A model generated the notes under the pieces. It had not been told where the DNA came from. It searched no databases and saw nothing but the letters and a program-made list of their open reading frames with translations. Below, one piece after another: positions 7,521-10,166 of a stretch of 10,166 nt of DNA (its first letter is position 1; each line of letters begins with the position of its first letter). Made by a program: the position numbers and the translations under genes. Source of the DNA: Brevibacterium picturae (lineage in GTDB: Bacteria; Actinomycetota; Actinomycetes; Actinomycetales; Brevibacteriaceae). Where the stretch lies: contig NZ_JAKDJU010000108.1 of the NCBI RefSeq assembly GCF_030453725.1, positions 1 through 10,166 of the forward strand, in the 5' to 3' direction.

Positions 7521-7549
7521 ATTATTGAACACTGTTCAGGAGTGGGCAA
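7521..7549 (-). promoter_or_regulatory. Promoter of the biotin operon, leaderless bioB
   Basis: Read on the minus strand, TTGCCC (7549-7544) is followed after 17 bp by AATAAT (7526-7521), and after 6 more bases by the A of the bioB ATG (7514). This is standard -35/-10 spacing, and it places +1 exactly on the start codon. There is no Shine-Dalgarno sequence ahead of the ATG. The -35 matches TTG plus one further base of TTGACA, and the -10 matches five of six positions of TATAAT. The putative BioQ operator lies between the two hexamers. Confidence 0.65.
7526..7538. promoter_or_regulatory. BioQ-like operator palindrome
   Basis: TGAAC-ACT-GTTCA is a perfect 13-bp palindrome with a 3-base centre, located between the -35 and -10 elements of the bioB promoter. 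From memory, the TetR-family biotin repressor BioQ of Corynebacterium and Mycobacterium binds TGAAC-N3-GTTAC-type sites upstream of bio genes; this site matches nine of those ten specified positions and has better symmetry. Binding here would cover the promoter spacer and the first base of the -10, so repression by steric block is expected. No bioQ gene is in the window. I saw no second copy of the palindrome here. Confidence 0.7.
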
Positions 7550-7593
7550 AATCATCCTCCCCAGACGCGGCCGCATCCGAGCCGCATCCGCCG

Positions 7594-7922
7594 CCGTCAG
7601 AGGTCCTCCGCCTTCGGGATGATCAATGGCCGGAACGTCGGCTCACAATGACACTTGGGGGCTCCGACGGACTCGTCGTACTCTTTCAGCCCCTGGCTGC
7701 GCGGCAGCGCTCGACCCGGCACCTAGGTGGGCAAAGTGCCACTCGGCTCACCTTCCGGTGGGGAGAGTCTTCATCCGCCTGATGGCCCGGCAGCTCGGAG
7801 TGGGCGACCTCCCGAGACGTGTTGAGAGTCACGACCGCCTCGGCGAGTGCGGCGCTCCAGCCCGCACTCAAGGAGCGGCTGATAACCATCAGCACCTAGC
7901 TCAAGGACTTCTTCGGGTCTGA
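7594..7922 (+). pseudogene. Decayed copy of the 3' third of the phosphosugar mutase gene
   Basis: The plus strand here resembles residues 502-634 of the intact mutase at 1032-2936. The clearest block is 7825-7917: it reads RVTTASASAALQPALKERL and then ITIST-stop-LKDFFG, against RVSADSASSSLKPALTERL and ASINTELKTFFGL in the intact protein. About 41 of 60 bases match over the last 20 aligned codons. The stop is an in-frame TAG at 7897-7899, and the homologous TGA at 7920-7922 is now out of frame through loss of one base. Further upstream, MTLGGSDGLVV (from 7648) resembles TTLAGSPVAEV, PSEVLRLRDD (from 7594) resembles PLSFRFDD, and RVFIR (7764, another frame) resembles RVIVR of the phosphate-binding loop. 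The whole is about 70 bases shorter than the intact counterpart. The 3' half is convincing by eye, the 5' half tentative. It cannot encode a working domain. Confidence 0.75.
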
Positions 7923-7931
7923 GGTTCGGTG

Positions 7932-7950
7932 CCGGGCAGCCGCGGCCCGG
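7932..7950. other. GC-rich hairpin just after the mutase remnant
   Basis: CCGGGC (7932-7937) and GCCCGG (7945-7950) make a perfect 6-bp stem with a 7-base loop, starting 9 bases after the fossil stop codon at 7920-7922. That is where the terminator of the ancestral mutase gene would be expected. No T run follows on either strand. Confidence 0.35.
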
Positions 7951-7957
7951 AAACATA

Positions 7958-8009
7958 CAGTCGAAGTCAGACAGAGCCGGCTGCAACCAACTCAGTCTGA
8001 CTTCGACTG
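7958..8009 (-). terminator. Long inverted repeat, probable terminator of the deoA-deoC transcript
   Basis: CAGTCGAAGTCAGAC (7958-7972) and its exact reverse complement (7995-8009) form a 15-bp perfect stem. After one A/A mismatch, three more pairs (GAG/CTC) close a 16-base loop. In the minus direction the structure begins 58 bases after the deoC stop and is followed by TATGTTT, a weak U tract; in the plus direction no T run follows. This makes it a likely intrinsic terminator for the minus-strand deo operon. It is by far the longest perfect stem noticed in the window. Confidence 0.6.
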
Positions 8010-8019
8010 CAGAAGCGCG

Positions 8020-8045
8020 TGGGGAGGAATCTTAACTGCTCCCCA
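8020..8045. other. Second hairpin between the deoC stop and the long inverted repeat
   Basis: TGGGGAG (8020-8026) and CTCCCCA (8039-8045) form a 7-bp perfect stem with a 12-base loop. It lies 22 bases downstream of the deoC stop in the minus direction. No U tract adjoins it. It could slow polymerase or protect the 3' end of the mRNA ahead of the main terminator. Confidence 0.35.
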
Positions 8046-8067
8046 GGAGGAGTCTCCTTAGAAACGC

Positions 8068-8721
8068 TCAGTCGCTGAGTCCTCCAAGGATCCCCGCGGA
8101 CCCGGACAGTCCGAGACGCGAGGCTCCCGCCTCAATCATTTCCTCTGCGGCTTCGACGCTGCGGATTCCACCGGAAGCCTTGACGCCGAGGCGGTTGCCC
8201 ACGGTTTCGCGCATGAGGGCCACAGCGTGTGCGCTGGCGCCGCCTGCCGGGTGGAAACCGGTCGAGGTCTTGACGAAGCCTGCCCCGGCGGCCTCGGCGC
8301 GGCGGCAGGCCTGAACGATCTGGTCGTCGCTGAGCGCTGCAGATTCGACGATGACCTTGACCAGGGCGCTGCCGCTGGCGTCGACGACGCCGCGGATATC
8401 AGCCTCGACAGCGTCGAAGTCACTGGCGATGGCCTGTCCGATGTTGATGACCATGTCGACTTCATCTGCACCGTCGGAAACGGCTTGGGCAGCCTCGGCG
8501 GCCTTGATCTCTGGCTTGACCTGACCGCTGGGGAATCCGACGACGGTGGCGACGACCAGCTCGCCGGGATCGGTGACGGGAAGCAACGACGGGGAGACGC
8601 AGATCGCGAGCACGCCGAGGTCCTTCGCTTCCGACACGAGTGCCTCAACATCGGCAGGGGTGGCTTCGGGCTTGAGCAGTGTGTGATCGATGATCGCTGC
8701 GACTTCGGTTCTGCTGGTCAT
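8068..8721 (-). CDS. deoC: Deoxyribose-phosphate aldolase
   Basis: DeoC is a class I aldolase that splits 2-deoxyribose-5-phosphate into glyceraldehyde-3-phosphate and acetaldehyde, the final step of deoxynucleoside catabolism. With the ATG at 8721 it has 217 residues, typical for the short bacterial form. The Schiff-base lysine is K151 in FVKTSTGF; K181 in VKASGGIR is the second catalytic lysine; D89 in EVDMVINIG and the IDHTLLKP motif (11-18) also fit. The frame is open 52 codons further upstream, but that part translates the spacer and does not resemble DeoC. GGAGG 6 bases before ATG 8721 settles the start. The gene lies 82 bases downstream of deoA on the same strand and is presumably co-transcribed. 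Confidence 0.95.
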   Translation of the reverse strand: MTSRTEVAAIIDHTLLKPEATPADVEALVSEAKDLGVLAICVSPSLLPVTDPGELVVATVVGFPSGQVKPEIKAAEAAQAVSDGADEVDMVINIGQAIASDFDAVEADIRGVVDASGSALVKVIVESAALSDDQIVQACRRAEAAGAGFVKTSTGFHPAGGASAHAVALMRETVGNRLGVKASGGIRSVEAAEEMIEAGASRLGLSGSAGILGGLSD

Positions 8722-8803
8722 GGTTGTCCTCCAGTGTGATTCGTGGTGCGGTGGTTCGTGGTGTGCGAAGACGTACCGTGATGTGCCGAACGTGATCGGC
8801 GGT
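8722..8803 (-). repeat. deoA-deoC spacer with a short tandem repeat
   Basis: On the plus strand GTGATTCGTGGTG (8736-8748) and GTGGTTCGTGGTG (8751-8763) are 12/13 identical with a 15-base period, just upstream of the deoC ribosome binding site. The same spacer holds a CGGCACA-containing stretch (8772-8791 on the plus strand) that resembles two repeats upstream of deoA. No promoter hexamers stand out. The stretch could be a weak operator array, an mRNA spacer, or drift in a C/A-rich leader. Confidence 0.35.
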
Positions 8804-10093
<1,290 letters not shown>

Positions 10094-10166
10094 GATCTCA
10101 GTCCTTCGTTCTCGGGGTGGTGCCGTTCGCAGGATGCGGTAGTTCCCGGGGTGTGCCGTTCTCGTG
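10094..10166 (-). repeat. Upstream edge of deoA with a direct repeat
   Basis: Two near-identical copies of a 20-21 base element lie here on the plus strand: 10108-10128 and 10142-10161, each starting GTTC and ending GTGCCGTTC, differing by one substitution and one inserted base. Their spacing is about 33 bases. All three minus-strand frames are nearly open, one ending at TGA 10100-10098 and one at TGA 10092-10090 (a GTGA overlap with the deoA start). The stretch may therefore be the 3' end of an upstream gene, for example another salvage gene, or an intergenic leader. The window is too short to decide. Confidence 0.3.

Noticed and set aside
7525..7782. 85-codon open frame upstream of bioB as a possible small gene
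   Set aside because: Its start lies in the biotin operator and promoter, and most of its later codons match the decayed mutase copy, so it is better read as part of the pseudogene.
7626..7922. 98-codon open frame across the mutase remnant
   Set aside because: It is in a different frame from the clear homology at 7825-7917, has no ribosome binding site, and ends exactly at the fossil mutase stop. It is a by-product of the remnant.

Overview
The window looks like chromosomal DNA from a GC-rich actinobacterium. The evidence is strong G/C bias at third codon positions, several GTG starts, AAGGAG/GGAGG ribosome binding sites, two apparently leaderless genes and actinobacterial-type proteins. Brevibacterium or a close relative is my best guess from gene content and style; no search was possible.

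Layout. An edge fragment (1-101, minus) faces away from a purine nucleoside phosphorylase (148-957, plus), which is followed by a large phosphosugar mutase of the PmmB/Pgm type (1032-2936, plus). A convergent spacer with a long hairpin separates these from a compact minus-strand biotin operon: bioB (7514-6264), bioA (6271-4937), bioF (4940-3810), bioD (3813-3046). Its cistrons overlap by 4 to 8 bases. The bioB start has no Shine-Dalgarno but sits at the expected +1 of a promoter (TTGCCC, 17 bp, AATAAT, 6 bp, ATG) that contains a perfect 13-bp palindrome, TGAACACTGTTCA, like the operator of the actinobacterial biotin repressor BioQ. Beyond it, about 550 bases hold no intact gene: first a decayed copy of the 3' third of the phosphosugar mutase gene (about 7594-7922, plus), then a cluster of inverted repeats. 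Last come deoC (8721-8068) and deoA (10093-8804) on the minus strand.

How the genes work together. The outer genes form one nucleoside-salvage set. The two phosphorylases (PNP for purine, DeoA for pyrimidine nucleosides) release (deoxy)ribose-1-phosphate; the mutase is a plausible converter of the 1-phosphate to the 5-phosphate; DeoC splits deoxyribose-5-phosphate into glyceraldehyde-3-phosphate and acetaldehyde. The biotin operon, which encodes the last four steps from a pimeloyl thioester to biotin, sits inside this set.

Most interesting signal. The biotin operon is bracketed by the intact 3' end of the mutase gene on one side and a diverged, stop-containing copy of the same 3' end on the other. 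This suggests the biotin block entered between the mutase gene and deoC by an event involving the mutase 3' end, leaving the old end as a fossil. No wholly new defence or mobile system is visible; no tRNA, rRNA, IS element or CRISPR array was seen.
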